Assembly (NCBI GenBank): GCA_009843525.1
Contig: VYDH01000036.1
Location: forward strand, 62,001 to 126,000
Direction of reading: 5' to 3'
Origin: Acidimicrobiales bacterium
GTDB lineage: Bacteria > Actinomycetota > Acidimicrobiia > Acidimicrobiales > Poriferisodalaceae
DNA length: 64,000 nucleotides
The notes beneath the pieces are model-generated. The model made no database searches. It saw nothing but the letters and a program-made list of their open reading frames with translations, and had not been told where the DNA came from. The position numbers and the translations under genes are program-made. Of the stretch, positions 35,566 to 44,600 are shown piece by piece. How positions within the stretch are numbered: position 1 is the stretch's first letter; each line of letters starts with the position of its first letter.

Positions 35566-38208
35566 CTAGCCCGTGTTGGCTGGAATATCGCCGTAGATCT
35601 TGTTCCGCTCGAATTCCGAGAGCGTGCCGCGGGAAGTCGCGAACATGGTGAACCCCGCCGCCAGCACCAGTACGGATCCAACACCGGAGACGAGATTCTC
35701 GTCGGCCACGCGGACGATCGTCAGGATCCATGCAAGGGGCAAAATCGCGACGCCCATACCGATGCCGCCTACCAGGGCGCTCCAGCGATAGCGGCGCGCC
35801 TCATCGATCCCGGTCAATCCGATCGCAGGCACGATCATCACGAGTCCGACGAACCCGCCGATCAGCGTCCAGATGCCTATGCCGGCGCCTTCGGACTCGA
35901 ATCCGTCGTGGATGATGTCGCCCTGTCGTTTGGCTTGAGCGATCTTCGATGCGATGTCGGCCGCCTTCACCCCCTCAAGGGCCAGCTGCCGATTCTCTTC
36001 GCGCCGCAGTTCCTGCGCTCTGATGTCGTCGCCAGCGGCTTCGGCTTCGTCGGCGCCCACCGCCGCAGCACGCGCTGCCGCCAAGGCCGCTGCTCCGTCG
36101 GCGGCAATCTGGTCAAGCTCGGCCTGGAGTTCGTCGTCGATGACCGATTCGGCCCGCGTGTCGAAACTCCATCCCGAGTAGCCGCCCATGACGAGCAGCA
36201 GCACGGCGAATGACCCGCCCAGCAGGCGTCCCCAGCCGATGTTCGCCGGCAGTGGTCGTCGTGCGGTCATCGGTGCCCGCCAGAGCCAGAGGCACGCGGC
36301 CGCGGTCGCCACGATCGCGCCGATGACCGCCAGGTAGATGCCGATACCGACGCTGAAGATGCCGAGTTCCTCCACCTTGTCGGGTGGTCGGGCAAACAGG
36401 TAGGCGATGGTCGTGATGAGCGTTGCCAGCGAGAAGACCGCGGCCCCGTGTGCCGACATCCAGCGCGAGCCTCTGCCGGGTCGGAACAAGGTGTTGACGG
36501 CTGCGAAAAGCGACACCGCAGCCATCACCCCGATGAAGATCCCGAACCACGAGCCGCCTGAAGCCGAGAGGCCGTTGAAGTTCTGAGAAACGAAACTGAG
36601 GTCGCCGACACAAACGAGCTCCGTGCCGCCCTCAGCGAGCGGGTTGAGCGACTGCTCTTCCACCCACTCCCCGGAACATTCCATCGAGCGAAGATCGGTA
36701 TCGGAGCTGCGTGCGTAGGCGGAGACGAGACCGGCATTCGCGTTCCAGGGCAGCAGCAACGCGACGAGCGTGACGACCGCGCCGATAGCCGTGGCGATGA
36801 CTGCGCCACGTTCCCGGGGGCCCACAGTCTCGAACGCCTCGTCGGGTACGGGGGGTTCGGCATCCTTGGCTGTCGTCTCGGCAGCCTCGGTATCGACGAG
36901 CAGCTCCTCGGGGGTCCGCCGGTGCTTCCAAGCCTGGGTAATCCGGCTGAGCAGATTGCCCGAATCACCTGCCTCGGGCTGGCTGAGTCGATCCAGCACA
37001 ACGGCCACCAGGAAGAAGGCCAAGCCCGCAGAGCCGGCCAGTGCGATGTCGAGATTGTTGATGGCGCGGAACAGCAGGCTGCCCAAGCCGCCTGCGCCCA
37101 TGATGGCGGCGATGCCGAGCATCGAGATGGCGAGCAGCAGCGTCTGGTTGAGACCGGTCATGATCGCCGGCCGTGCCAGCGGCAGCTGCACGTCGGTGAG
37201 GACGCGCCATTCAGGCGCGCCGTAGGCGCGTGATGCTTCGACGACGTCCTCGGGAACCTGCCGGATGCCGAGGTTCGTGAGGCGGATCAGCGGCGGCAAA
37301 GCGAACGTCATGGTGACCATGGTGGCTGCGACGAAGCCGATCTTGAAGAAGAAGACGAACGGCAGCATGTACACGAACGAGTGAACGACCTGCATCGCAT
37401 CCAGGATTGGCCGGACCACCTTCCATGCGCCATCGACGCGTCCGCACAAAACCCCGATGGGTATGCCGACGATCACGCACACAAGAACGGCCACGCCGAT
37501 GAAGCCGATGGTCAACGCCGTTTCTCGCCAGAAGGCCTCGCCGAGCAGACCGCAGACCAGCAGGCCGATGAAAGCCATGAAGCCGACCTGGAAGTTGCGG
37601 ATCAGCCAGCCGATCAGGAAGACCGCGATGCACACCGTCAACCACGACATCTGCAGCAGCCACTCATTCACGATGATGTTGATCAGCGTGTCGAACGGCC
37701 ACTTGATGACTCCGATGGTGGCCTGCAGGTTGTTGTCGACCCAGAACACGGTCTGTTCCACCCAGTCGCCGACTGGGATCTGCCAGTTGTCGAGCACGGT
37801 GTTCTGCCGTGCTTGCGCCACGACGCCCGACGTGCACTCCAAGAGCTGGCCCTCGGCATCGACGAGTGCGTCTCGGCAGTAGACCGTCTCGCCGTCGACG
37901 CGGTAGGCATGGGTGCCCGACGAGATGATCTCTTCAGACCTGAAGCGGTACCACCACACAGCGACGAGCCCGATGAGACCGCCGGCCGCCATGCCGTAGC
38001 GGCGACCGATCGCCCCGCCGAAGAGCAGGAGCGCCGGGACGATGAGGAGCCCCAGCAACAGTGCCCATTCGACACCGGTCGTCGCCCAGTCGGCCAAGCG
38101 ATCCCCAGCCTCAGGAGCAGTGACGACGTCGACGACTTGGTCGATGAAATGGCCAGAGTCGGTTGCTTCTTCGCCGTTGGCCTGGGCGAGGAGCATGGCG
38201 GCGCTCAC
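35566..38208 (-). CDS. proW: Glycine betaine/proline-type ABC permease with large extra membrane half
   Basis: An 880-residue permease, more than twice the usual length. Two membrane segments and a soluble loop with two Cys come first (about 45-150). The core BPD permease domain is about 180-420, including GIPIGVLCGR and the EAA loop EASRAYGAPEWRVLTDVQLP. After a charged linker (about 430-470) comes a C-terminal half with around eight more hydrophobic segments, interrupted near 700-770 by an Ala/Glu/Asp-rich helix (DDELQAELDQIAADGAAALA). I recognise no domain there. The GTG start overlaps the ATPase stop (GTGA). Confidence 0.9.
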   Translation of the reverse strand: MSAAMLLAQANGEEATDSGHFIDQVVDVVTAPEAGDRLADWATTGVEWALLLGLLIVPALLLFGGAIGRRYGMAAGGLIGLVAVWWYRFRSEEIISSGTHAYRVDGETVYCRDALVDAEGQLLECTSGVVAQARQNTVLDNWQIPVGDWVEQTVFWVDNNLQATIGVIKWPFDTLINIIVNEWLLQMSWLTVCIAVFLIGWLIRNFQVGFMAFIGLLVCGLLGEAFWRETALTIGFIGVAVLVCVIVGIPIGVLCGRVDGAWKVVRPILDAMQVVHSFVYMLPFVFFFKIGFVAATMVTMTFALPPLIRLTNLGIRQVPEDVVEASRAYGAPEWRVLTDVQLPLARPAIMTGLNQTLLLAISMLGIAAIMGAGGLGSLLFRAINNLDIALAGSAGLAFFLVAVVLDRLSQPEAGDSGNLLSRITQAWKHRRTPEELLVDTEAAETTAKDAEPPVPDEAFETVGPRERGAVIATAIGAVVTLVALLLPWNANAGLVSAYARSSDTDLRSMECSGEWVEEQSLNPLAEGGTELVCVGDLSFVSQNFNGLSASGGSWFGIFIGVMAAVSLFAAVNTLFRPGRGSRWMSAHGAAVFSLATLITTIAYLFARPPDKVEELGIFSVGIGIYLAVIGAIVATAAACLWLWRAPMTARRPLPANIGWGRLLGGSFAVLLLVMGGYSGWSFDTRAESVIDDELQAELDQIAADGAAALAAARAAAVGADEAEAAGDDIRAQELRREENRQLALEGVKAADIASKIAQAKRQGDIIHDGFESEGAGIGIWTLIGGFVGLVMIVPAIGLTGIDEARRYRWSALVGGIGMGVAILPLAWILTIVRVADENLVSGVGSVLVLAAGFTMFATSRGTLSEFERNKIYGDIPANTG

Positions 38209-39449
38209 ATGAACACCTCCCGCTCGAAGTCGTCTATCAGCTGCTCGACTCGACCCATCTCTTCCATGATGAGACGGGGATCCAGATTGCCGACGAGTGT
38301 GCCGTCATCGTCGACCACGGCGATCGAGAGGCCACGCCCTGCGGCTGCGTAGAGCTCGTTCAATGTGGCGTCCGGGCTGCACCTGTCGAAATCGGAGCGC
38401 AGCGCCTTCTTGAGGTCGTTGCTTCCCATGCCGCGGGCCCGCAAACCGTCGGCCGCCGTCAACAGCGAGACCGGTTTGCCCGAGGAGTCGCAGCAGAACC
38501 GGCCCGCAATGTCCTGGCAGAGGGTGAGTGCATCGCTGAGCGAGATGTCGGCCGGGATCGGCCTCGGTTCGGACATGACCTCGTGGACCTTGATGACCCG
38601 CCCCTGGTCGACGTCTTGGACGAACTCGGCCACGTAGCCGGTGGCCGGCTCGGTCAGGATCTCTTCGGGTGTACCGATCTGTACGACTGCGCCGTCCTTC
38701 ATGATGCAGACCCGGTCGCCGATGCGCAGCGCCTCGTTGAGGTCGTGGGTGATGAAAAGGATCGTCTTGTGGACCTCGGCTTGGATCTCCATCATCTCGT
38801 CTTGCATCTGACGCCGGATGAGCGGGTCGAGCGCGCTGAACGCCTCGTCCATGAGGAGGATGTCCGGATCGGAGGCCAGTGCACGAGCGAGGCCGACGCG
38901 CTGCTGCATGCCGCCGGAGAGCTGGGCGGGCCGGTGATCGGCGAACGCAGCGAGTCCGACCAGCGACAGTGCCCGCATGGAGGCTTCGTTTCGCTCAGAG
39001 CGGTCGACCTTCTGCACCTTGAGCCCGTAGCCGACGTTGTCGATCACTTTGCGATGCGGGAAGAGGGCGAAGTGCTGGAAGACCATCCCCATCTTCTCCC
39101 GTCGGAACTCCTGCAGGTCGGTCCCGTACAGCTTCTGCACGTCGACGCCGTCCACCAGCACCTCGCCGTGGGTGACGTCGTGCAGCTTGTTGACCATCCG
39201 GATGGCCGTCGACTTGCCGGAACCGGACAGGCCCATCACCACGAAGATCTCGCCCCGGTTGACCGAGAAGTTCACGTCGGTGAGCCCGACGACATGCCCG
39301 GAGAGCCGTTGCACGTCGTTCTTGGGCACGCCCGAACGAGCCAGCTCGAAGGCACGGCCTCTCGGCTGCGGCCCGAAGATCTTGTAGACGTCGCTGAGGC
39401 GGATGATCTCGTCGCCCTCAGCCGCGCCGTTGGCGGCGTCGTCGCTCAT
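38205..39449 (-). CDS. proV: Glycine betaine/proline-type ABC transporter ATPase
   Basis: A 414-residue ATPase of the ProV/OpuAA type. Walker A is GLSGSGKST (about 73-81), the signature LSGGMQQRVGLARAL, Walker B ILLMDEAFSALDP, and the switch His in FITHDLNEA. The C-terminal 120 residues hold two CBS-like repeats ending in VVDDDGTLVGNLDPRL; CBS domains gate this transporter family by ionic strength in other bacteria. ATG at 39449 is preceded by GGGGGA. First gene of a three-gene minus-strand operon with the permease and the lipoprotein. Confidence 0.95.
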   Translation of the reverse strand: MSDDAANGAAEGDEIIRLSDVYKIFGPQPRGRAFELARSGVPKNDVQRLSGHVVGLTDVNFSVNRGEIFVVMGLSGSGKSTAIRMVNKLHDVTHGEVLVDGVDVQKLYGTDLQEFRREKMGMVFQHFALFPHRKVIDNVGYGLKVQKVDRSERNEASMRALSLVGLAAFADHRPAQLSGGMQQRVGLARALASDPDILLMDEAFSALDPLIRRQMQDEMMEIQAEVHKTILFITHDLNEALRIGDRVCIMKDGAVVQIGTPEEILTEPATGYVAEFVQDVDQGRVIKVHEVMSEPRPIPADISLSDALTLCQDIAGRFCCDSSGKPVSLLTAADGLRARGMGSNDLKKALRSDFDRCSPDATLNELYAAAGRGLSIAVVDDDGTLVGNLDPRLIMEEMGRVEQLIDDFEREVFM

Positions 39450-39474
39450 GTGTCCCCCTGGTTTGTCCGGTGCC

Positions 39475-39480
39475 ACGTTA
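39475..39480 (-). promoter_or_regulatory. -10 box of the betaine transporter operon
   Basis: TAACGT on the minus strand lies 25 bases before the proV ATG, leaving room for a short leader that carries the GGGGGA ribosome binding site. No convincing -35 element is seen. Confidence 0.38.
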
Positions 39481-39591
39481 GGCGCGCCGCGGATGTCGGT
39501 CGGTAATCCGTTCGCATCCGTCCGGGAGGTCGGAACAGATCGCTGTCGCGAAAGGCCAGAAAAAGGCCAGAGGTGTGCGATCCTGTTGGCC

Positions 39592-40899
39592 GTGACGCGC
39601 TTGGGGTTCCTGCTGGACAGCGGCGCGTGCATCGGCTGCCACGCGTGCACCGTGGCCTGCAAGAGCGAGCACGACGTGCCGCTCGGCGTCAACCGGACGT
39701 GGGTCAACTACGTAGAGACCGGTGAGTTCCCGCAGACGCAGCGGCACTTTGCGGTGATGCGCTGCAACCACTGCGACGATGCGCCTTGCATCGCGATCTG
39801 CCCGACCGGTGCGCTCTTCCGGGCGTCCAACGGCGTGGTGGATTTCGACGATTCCCGCTGCATCGGCTGCAAGGGCTGTATGAACGCGTGCCCGTACGAC
39901 GCGCTGTACATCTCGCCAACCACCGGCACGGCGCACAAATGCAACTTCTGCCAGCACAAGCTGGAAGTCGGGCTCGAGCCTTCGTGCGTGTCGGTCTGCC
40001 CGACGCGGGCCATCACCGTGGTAGATCACGACAGCCCGGAGGACACGGTTGCGGCTCGCATCCGCACCGAGAACCTGCCGGTGCGGGCACCCGAGCGCCG
40101 CACCCTGCCCAAGGTGCACTACGCGGGCACCGTGCCCGAGGCGTTGGATCCGCTGGCGCGCCCGGTGGCCGACGACGGGCTGATCTGGGCCGACTGGACC
40201 GGCAGCGCCTCGTGGCCGTCCGAGTCGAAGGCAACCCCGGCGGCACGCACGGCTTACACCGTGTCCCATGACGAGCCGTGGGGGGCCAAGGTGGCCGGCT
40301 ACATGGTGACGAAAGGGGTGGCGGCCGGGGTGATGCTGTGGGCTGCTGCCGCGGCGTTGCTGGGCTGGGACGACCGTGCCGCCGTTGCCACCGGCCCTGC
40401 GGTGATCGCCCTGGTGGCGCTGGCAGTGACGGGCGTGCTGCTCATTGCCGATCTGAAGCGGCCCGAGCGCTTCTGGTACCTGTTCGCCAAGGGCCGGCTC
40501 CGCAGCTGGATCACCGCGGGTGCGTGGGTGATCATGATCGATGGTGCGCTGGTGACGCTGTGGGGCATCGCGGGCCTGTGGGGCGATTCCACGTGGTTCG
40601 TGGTGCTGATCGGCCCGACGGCGGTGTTCTCGTTTCTGACTGCCGCGTACACCGCGCTGCTGCTGCGCCAGTGCCGCGGCCGGGTGCTGTGGGCAGATCG
40701 GCCGGCACTGGCGCTCATCGGCCGGCTGGCGGGTGAAGCCGTGCTGGGGGGCGGCGCGGTGTGGGCGGCCTTTGTGGCCCTCCGAGCGAACGCTGCGGTC
40801 TTCGCCTGGACCCCAGTCGTTGCTGCTGCGGTCTTGGCATGGCTCTACCGGCACGACCGTGCCTACCTGCGTGCAGCGCAGACGGTTCCCCTCTCATGA
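39592..40899 (+). CDS. Fused four-cluster ferredoxin/NrfD-type membrane subunit
   Basis: A 435-residue fusion of the electron-transfer and membrane subunits of a molybdoenzyme complex. Residues 1-170 are a DmsB/PsrB-like ferredoxin with four cysteine groups (CIGCHACTVAC, CNHCDDAPCIAIC, CIGCKGCMNAC, CNFCQHKLEVG...CVSVC) for four [4Fe-4S] clusters. After a linker, about 235-430 form some six membrane helices of the NrfD/PsrC quinone-binding type. These are usually two genes. The GTG at 39592 fits the start of homologous ferredoxin domains (TRLGFLLDSGACIGCH). The stop overlaps the molybdoenzyme start (ATGA). Confidence 0.9.
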   Translation: MTRLGFLLDSGACIGCHACTVACKSEHDVPLGVNRTWVNYVETGEFPQTQRHFAVMRCNHCDDAPCIAICPTGALFRASNGVVDFDDSRCIGCKGCMNACPYDALYISPTTGTAHKCNFCQHKLEVGLEPSCVSVCPTRAITVVDHDSPEDTVAARIRTENLPVRAPERRTLPKVHYAGTVPEALDPLARPVADDGLIWADWTGSASWPSESKATPAARTAYTVSHDEPWGAKVAGYMVTKGVAAGVMLWAAAAALLGWDDRAAVATGPAVIALVALAVTGVLLIADLKRPERFWYLFAKGRLRSWITAGAWVIMIDGALVTLWGIAGLWGDSTWFVVLIGPTAVFSFLTAAYTALLLRQCRGRVLWADRPALALIGRLAGEAVLGGGAVWAAFVALRANAAVFAWTPVVAAAVLAWLYRHDRAYLRAAQTVPLS

Positions 40900-43805
40900 G
40901 CGAGCAACGCACCAGCGAACAGAGCTCCCCGCCAGGCCCAGCAGCCAGCCCAGCCGCCAGCCCGGCAATGGACCTCGGTGCGGCGGCTCCGCACGACCAA
41001 TGGCATGACTGGTCCGAGCTCGACGCCGCGGCGTGGCCGGAACGTGTCGAGCGCAACTACACCCTGGTGCCGACCACGTGCTTCAACTGCGAGGCGGCAT
41101 GCGGCCTGGTCGCGTATATCGACCGCGACACCGACGAGGTCGTTCGCTTCGAGGGCAACCCCGAACACCCCGCATCCCGGGGTCGGAACTGCGCCAAGGG
41201 TCCCGCCACGATCAACCAGGTTCACGACACCGAGCGCATCCTGTACCCGCTGCGCAGGACGGGCGAGCGCGGCGGGGGCGGATGGGAACGCGTCAGCTGG
41301 GACGAGGCGCTGACCGCGATCGCCGCACGCATCCGCACAGCCATCGTCGAGGGCCGCCGCGACGAGGTCATGTACCACGTCGGCCGGCCGGGCGAAGACG
41401 GCTACACCGAGCGCGTGCTCACGGCGTGGGGCGTCGACGGGCACAACAGCCACACCAACGTCTGCTCCTCCAGCGCCCGCGTCGGCTACGCGACGTGGAT
41501 GGGCCACGACCGGCCCTCGTCGGACTTCGCCAATGCCGAGGTCATCTTCCTGATCTCGAGCCACCTCGAGGCTGGGCACTATTTCAACCCGCACGCCCAG
41601 CGCATCATCGAGGCCCAGCAGCGCGGGGCGACGGTGATCTGCGTCGATCCGCGACTGTCGAACACGGGGGCCAAGGCCGATCACTGGCTGCCGGCGTGGC
41701 CCGGCACCGAACCGGTCCTGCTGCTGAGCCTGGCCCATCTCCTGCTCGAAGCAGGCACGTGGGACCGAGCCTTCGTGCACCGATGGACGAACTGGCAGAC
41801 CTACCTGGCCGAGACCCGGCCCGATCTGCCGCCGACGTTCGAGTCGGTCGAGGTTGCGCTGCGCGACGCTTATGCGGAGTACATCCCGGAGCGGGCCGCG
41901 GAGCTGTCCGGGGTGGATGCGGATGATCTGCGAGAGATCGCGCGGGCGATCGGCGGAGCGCTGGGCCGCTTCGCCTCCCACAACTGGCGCGCCGCTGGCG
42001 CGGGCAACCTGGGCGGCTGGCAGACCGCGCGGTGCCTGTTCCTGCTCAACGTGCTCACCGGTTCAGTCGGCACGGTAGGGGGCACCACAGGGGCGGGCTG
42101 GCACAAGCTGAAGCCCGCGCCGCCGCTGCGGCCGCCGCCGGTGGAGCACTGGAACGAGCTGTCGTGGCCGCGTGAGTACCCGCTCAGCCACCACGAGATG
42201 TCGATCTTGCTGCCGCACTTCCTGCGCGAGGGCAGGGGCAAGCTCGACACGTACTTCACCCGCGTCTACAACCCGGTGTGGACGAATCCCGACGGGTTCA
42301 GCTGGCTGGAGACGCTGAGCGACCCCGAGCGAGTGGGCTGCCATGTGGCGCTGACGCCGACGTGGTCGGAGACCGCGTGGTTCGCCGACTACGTGCTGCC
42401 GATGGGCGTCGGCTCAGAACGCCATGACCTGGCGTCGTTCGAGACTCATGCAGGCCAATGGCTGGGCTTTCGCCAACCGGTGATGCGGCGATATGCCGAG
42501 CTGCGGGGCGCCGAACTCGGCCCCGACAGCCGGACTCACGAATTCAACCCAGGCGAGGTCTGGGAGGAGAATGAGTTCTGGATCGACCTGTCGTGGCGGA
42601 TCGACCCCGACGGCTCGCTCGGCATCCGCCAGTGGTTCGAGAGCCCGTCCCGCCCTGGCGAGCCCATCGGCATCGACGAGTACTACGAGGCGATCTTCAC
42701 CGACGAGGTGCCCGGTCTGGCCGACGATGCCGCAGCCGCGGGGCAGACACCGCTCGAGTTCATGCGCGACCGGGGCGCCTACGCCGTGCGCGGCGATCCC
42801 TACGGCCACCATGAGCGGGTTGTTCAGCCAGCGCAATTGGCCGGAACCGTCCTGGGCGACGACGATGTCCACCGGCCGTCGCGCGACACCGTCCGCGGCG
42901 CCGCCGCGTCGCTGCCGCCGCTCGGCGACGGCTCCGTGGCGGTGCAGGTGGCAGGAGCGGCTCGTCAGGGGTTCCCGACGCCCTCGCGCAAGCTGGAGCT
43001 GTACTCCACGACGCTGGCCGAATGGGGGTGGCCCGAGCATGCGACACCGGGCTGGATTCCCAGCCACGTTCACTGGCAGCATCTCGATTTGGCCGGCAAC
43101 GAGCGGATCTTGGTGCCGACGTTCCGCATCCCGACGCTCATCCACACCCGGTCTGCGAACGCCAAGTGGCTGGCGGAGATCAGCCACCGTCATCCGCTGT
43201 GGATTCACCCTTCTGATGCCGAAGCGCTCGGCATCGAGATGGGCGGCCTCGTGCGGATCAGCACGCGCATCGGCCACTTCGTCATCTCGGCTTGGCGCAC
43301 CGAAGGCATCCGTCCCGGCGTGGTGGCGGCCTCGCACCACATGGGTCGCTGGCGCCTCGACCCTGCGCCCGAGGCTGCACCGCCAGCAAGTGCCCGCGCT
43401 GGTGGCCCGAGATCTTGGGCCGGCGGTCCTGCGGAGATCCAGCGTGACGGCACCGTGTGGCAGCTCCGGCGCACCGGTTCGATGACGCCGTTCGCCTCCG
43501 ACGACCCCGATTCTGAGCGGGTTTGGTGGAACGACACTGGCGTCCACCAGAACCTCACGTTCTCGGTGCAGCCCGACCCGATCTCCGGCATGCAGTGCTG
43601 GCACCAGCGGGTGCGAGTTGGCCCGGCCGAACCCGGCGACCGCTACGGCGATGTAGTGGTCGACACTGCGCTGGCCCGCGAGGCCTATGCGGAGTGGCTG
43701 GCGATGACGCGGCCGGCTCCCGGTCCCGGCGGACTGCGCCGCCCGACGTGGTTGGCGCGCCCCCTCAAGCCCACCTCCGAGGCCTACCGCTTCGATCTGA
43801 GCTAG
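40896..43805 (+). CDS. Molybdopterin oxidoreductase, PsrA/SoeA-like, cytoplasmic
   Basis: A 969-residue catalytic subunit of the complex iron-sulfur molybdoenzyme family. After a disordered Ser/Pro/Ala leader of about 65 residues comes the [4Fe-4S] motif CFNCEAACG...GRNCAKG. The region around SHTNVCSSSARVG supplies the likely Mo ligand (Cys). There is no twin-arginine signal, so the enzyme faces the cytoplasm, like SoeA of the sulfite dehydrogenase SoeABC. Sulfite oxidation to sulfate with electrons to quinone is the best guess; polysulfide/thiosulfate-type or other substrates are possible. ATGA overlap with the fused ferredoxin-NrfD gene. Confidence 0.88.
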   Translation: MSEQRTSEQSSPPGPAASPAASPAMDLGAAAPHDQWHDWSELDAAAWPERVERNYTLVPTTCFNCEAACGLVAYIDRDTDEVVRFEGNPEHPASRGRNCAKGPATINQVHDTERILYPLRRTGERGGGGWERVSWDEALTAIAARIRTAIVEGRRDEVMYHVGRPGEDGYTERVLTAWGVDGHNSHTNVCSSSARVGYATWMGHDRPSSDFANAEVIFLISSHLEAGHYFNPHAQRIIEAQQRGATVICVDPRLSNTGAKADHWLPAWPGTEPVLLLSLAHLLLEAGTWDRAFVHRWTNWQTYLAETRPDLPPTFESVEVALRDAYAEYIPERAAELSGVDADDLREIARAIGGALGRFASHNWRAAGAGNLGGWQTARCLFLLNVLTGSVGTVGGTTGAGWHKLKPAPPLRPPPVEHWNELSWPREYPLSHHEMSILLPHFLREGRGKLDTYFTRVYNPVWTNPDGFSWLETLSDPERVGCHVALTPTWSETAWFADYVLPMGVGSERHDLASFETHAGQWLGFRQPVMRRYAELRGAELGPDSRTHEFNPGEVWEENEFWIDLSWRIDPDGSLGIRQWFESPSRPGEPIGIDEYYEAIFTDEVPGLADDAAAAGQTPLEFMRDRGAYAVRGDPYGHHERVVQPAQLAGTVLGDDDVHRPSRDTVRGAAASLPPLGDGSVAVQVAGAARQGFPTPSRKLELYSTTLAEWGWPEHATPGWIPSHVHWQHLDLAGNERILVPTFRIPTLIHTRSANAKWLAEISHRHPLWIHPSDAEALGIEMGGLVRISTRIGHFVISAWRTEGIRPGVVAASHHMGRWRLDPAPEAAPPASARAGGPRSWAGGPAEIQRDGTVWQLRRTGSMTPFASDDPDSERVWWNDTGVHQNLTFSVQPDPISGMQCWHQRVRVGPAEPGDRYGDVVVDTALAREAYAEWLAMTRPAPGPGGLRRPTWLARPLKPTSEAYRFDLS

Positions 43806-43815
43806 CTGGACTTGG

Positions 43816-44568
43816 CTAGCTGGGCTTGTGCGCTTTGCGGGAACCTGCTTCCCAGTCCTCCATCTCGGGTGCTTCCGTGATGGTCCCCAGCACATTCAGC
43901 TGCGGGGCTTCGCGCAGCGAACGCTTCAGCTCGGCGAAGCCCGGGAAGCGCGCCAGCTCGATGACGGCATTCCATAGCGGCACGGCCTGCTCGTCGGAGG
44001 GAACCCGAGAGATCACCGGGCCGAAGAACGACAGGCCGTCGGGCGGCTCGAATGTGATGATCGGCGTGCCGACGTCGCGACCGGTGCGGCTCAGGGCAAG
44101 CTCCGTTTCGGCCTCGATCTCGGCATCCCATGTCTCGTCGTCGACCGTTGCGGCGAAGTCCGTCGGCAGACCCGCAGTAGCCAATGCCTCTGCGGTGTGC
44201 TCCACGGTGCCGATGCGATCCCGCAGGCCCGAGCCCCTAGGCATCTCCCAGTAGTGCTGGCCCATGGCGTCGTACAGCGGGCCCATGACGTCACGGCCCA
44301 GTTCGGCGCGCACTTGGGCTGCCACCCGGAGCATCCGCAGCCCTGCGGTGTGGCCCTGCTCGTACCCGGCGGGAAACTCCGTGGCGTAGTCGCGGTGCTT
44401 GTTCAGGATGCGCAGCGAGATGAAGCGCCAGTCCACCGAGTAGCCCGTCTGGGCAACCACTTTCTCGACCCAGCGCGACGTGATCCAGGCGAAGGGGCAC
44501 ACCGGATCCCAGAAGAACTCGAGATCGGGTGGTGCCTCAGCGGCTTCGGCTCCCCGTGTAGTACCCAT
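43816..44568 (-). CDS. DsbA-fold protein, Rv2466c (mycothiol-dependent nitroreductase)-like
   Basis: A 250-residue DsbA-family protein. The active-site region is FFWDPVCPFAWITSRWV; the SRW and following DWRFISLRILN, GPLYDAMGQHYW, VGTPIITF and FFGPVISRVP all match the family of mycobacterial Rv2466c, a mycothiol-dependent reductase. In Rv2466c the site is CPWC; here it is CPFA, so the resolving Cys is missing and a one-Cys (mycothiol- or glutathione-type) mechanism would be required. The ATG at 44568 is used; upstream codons lack homology. Nearly abuts the molybdoenzyme stop, convergent. Confidence 0.85.
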   Translation of the reverse strand: MGTTRGAEAAEAPPDLEFFWDPVCPFAWITSRWVEKVVAQTGYSVDWRFISLRILNKHRDYATEFPAGYEQGHTAGLRMLRVAAQVRAELGRDVMGPLYDAMGQHYWEMPRGSGLRDRIGTVEHTAEALATAGLPTDFAATVDDETWDAEIEAETELALSRTGRDVGTPIITFEPPDGLSFFGPVISRVPSDEQAVPLWNAVIELARFPGFAELKRSLREAPQLNVLGTITEAPEMEDWEAGSRKAHKPS

Positions 44569-44600
44569 GCGCGCATGACTAGCACATGCGCTGTCCGAAC

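Noticed and set aside
39550..39575. Two copies of AAAGGCCAGA upstream of the ferredoxin-NrfD gene
   Set aside because: A chance short repeat; spacing does not resemble a known operator, and no -10 box is associated.
43798..43826. Direct repeat CTAGCTGG(A/G)CTTG at the end of the molybdoenzyme gene
   Set aside because: Two short copies including the two TAG stops; too short and imperfect to call a mobile-element target or terminator.
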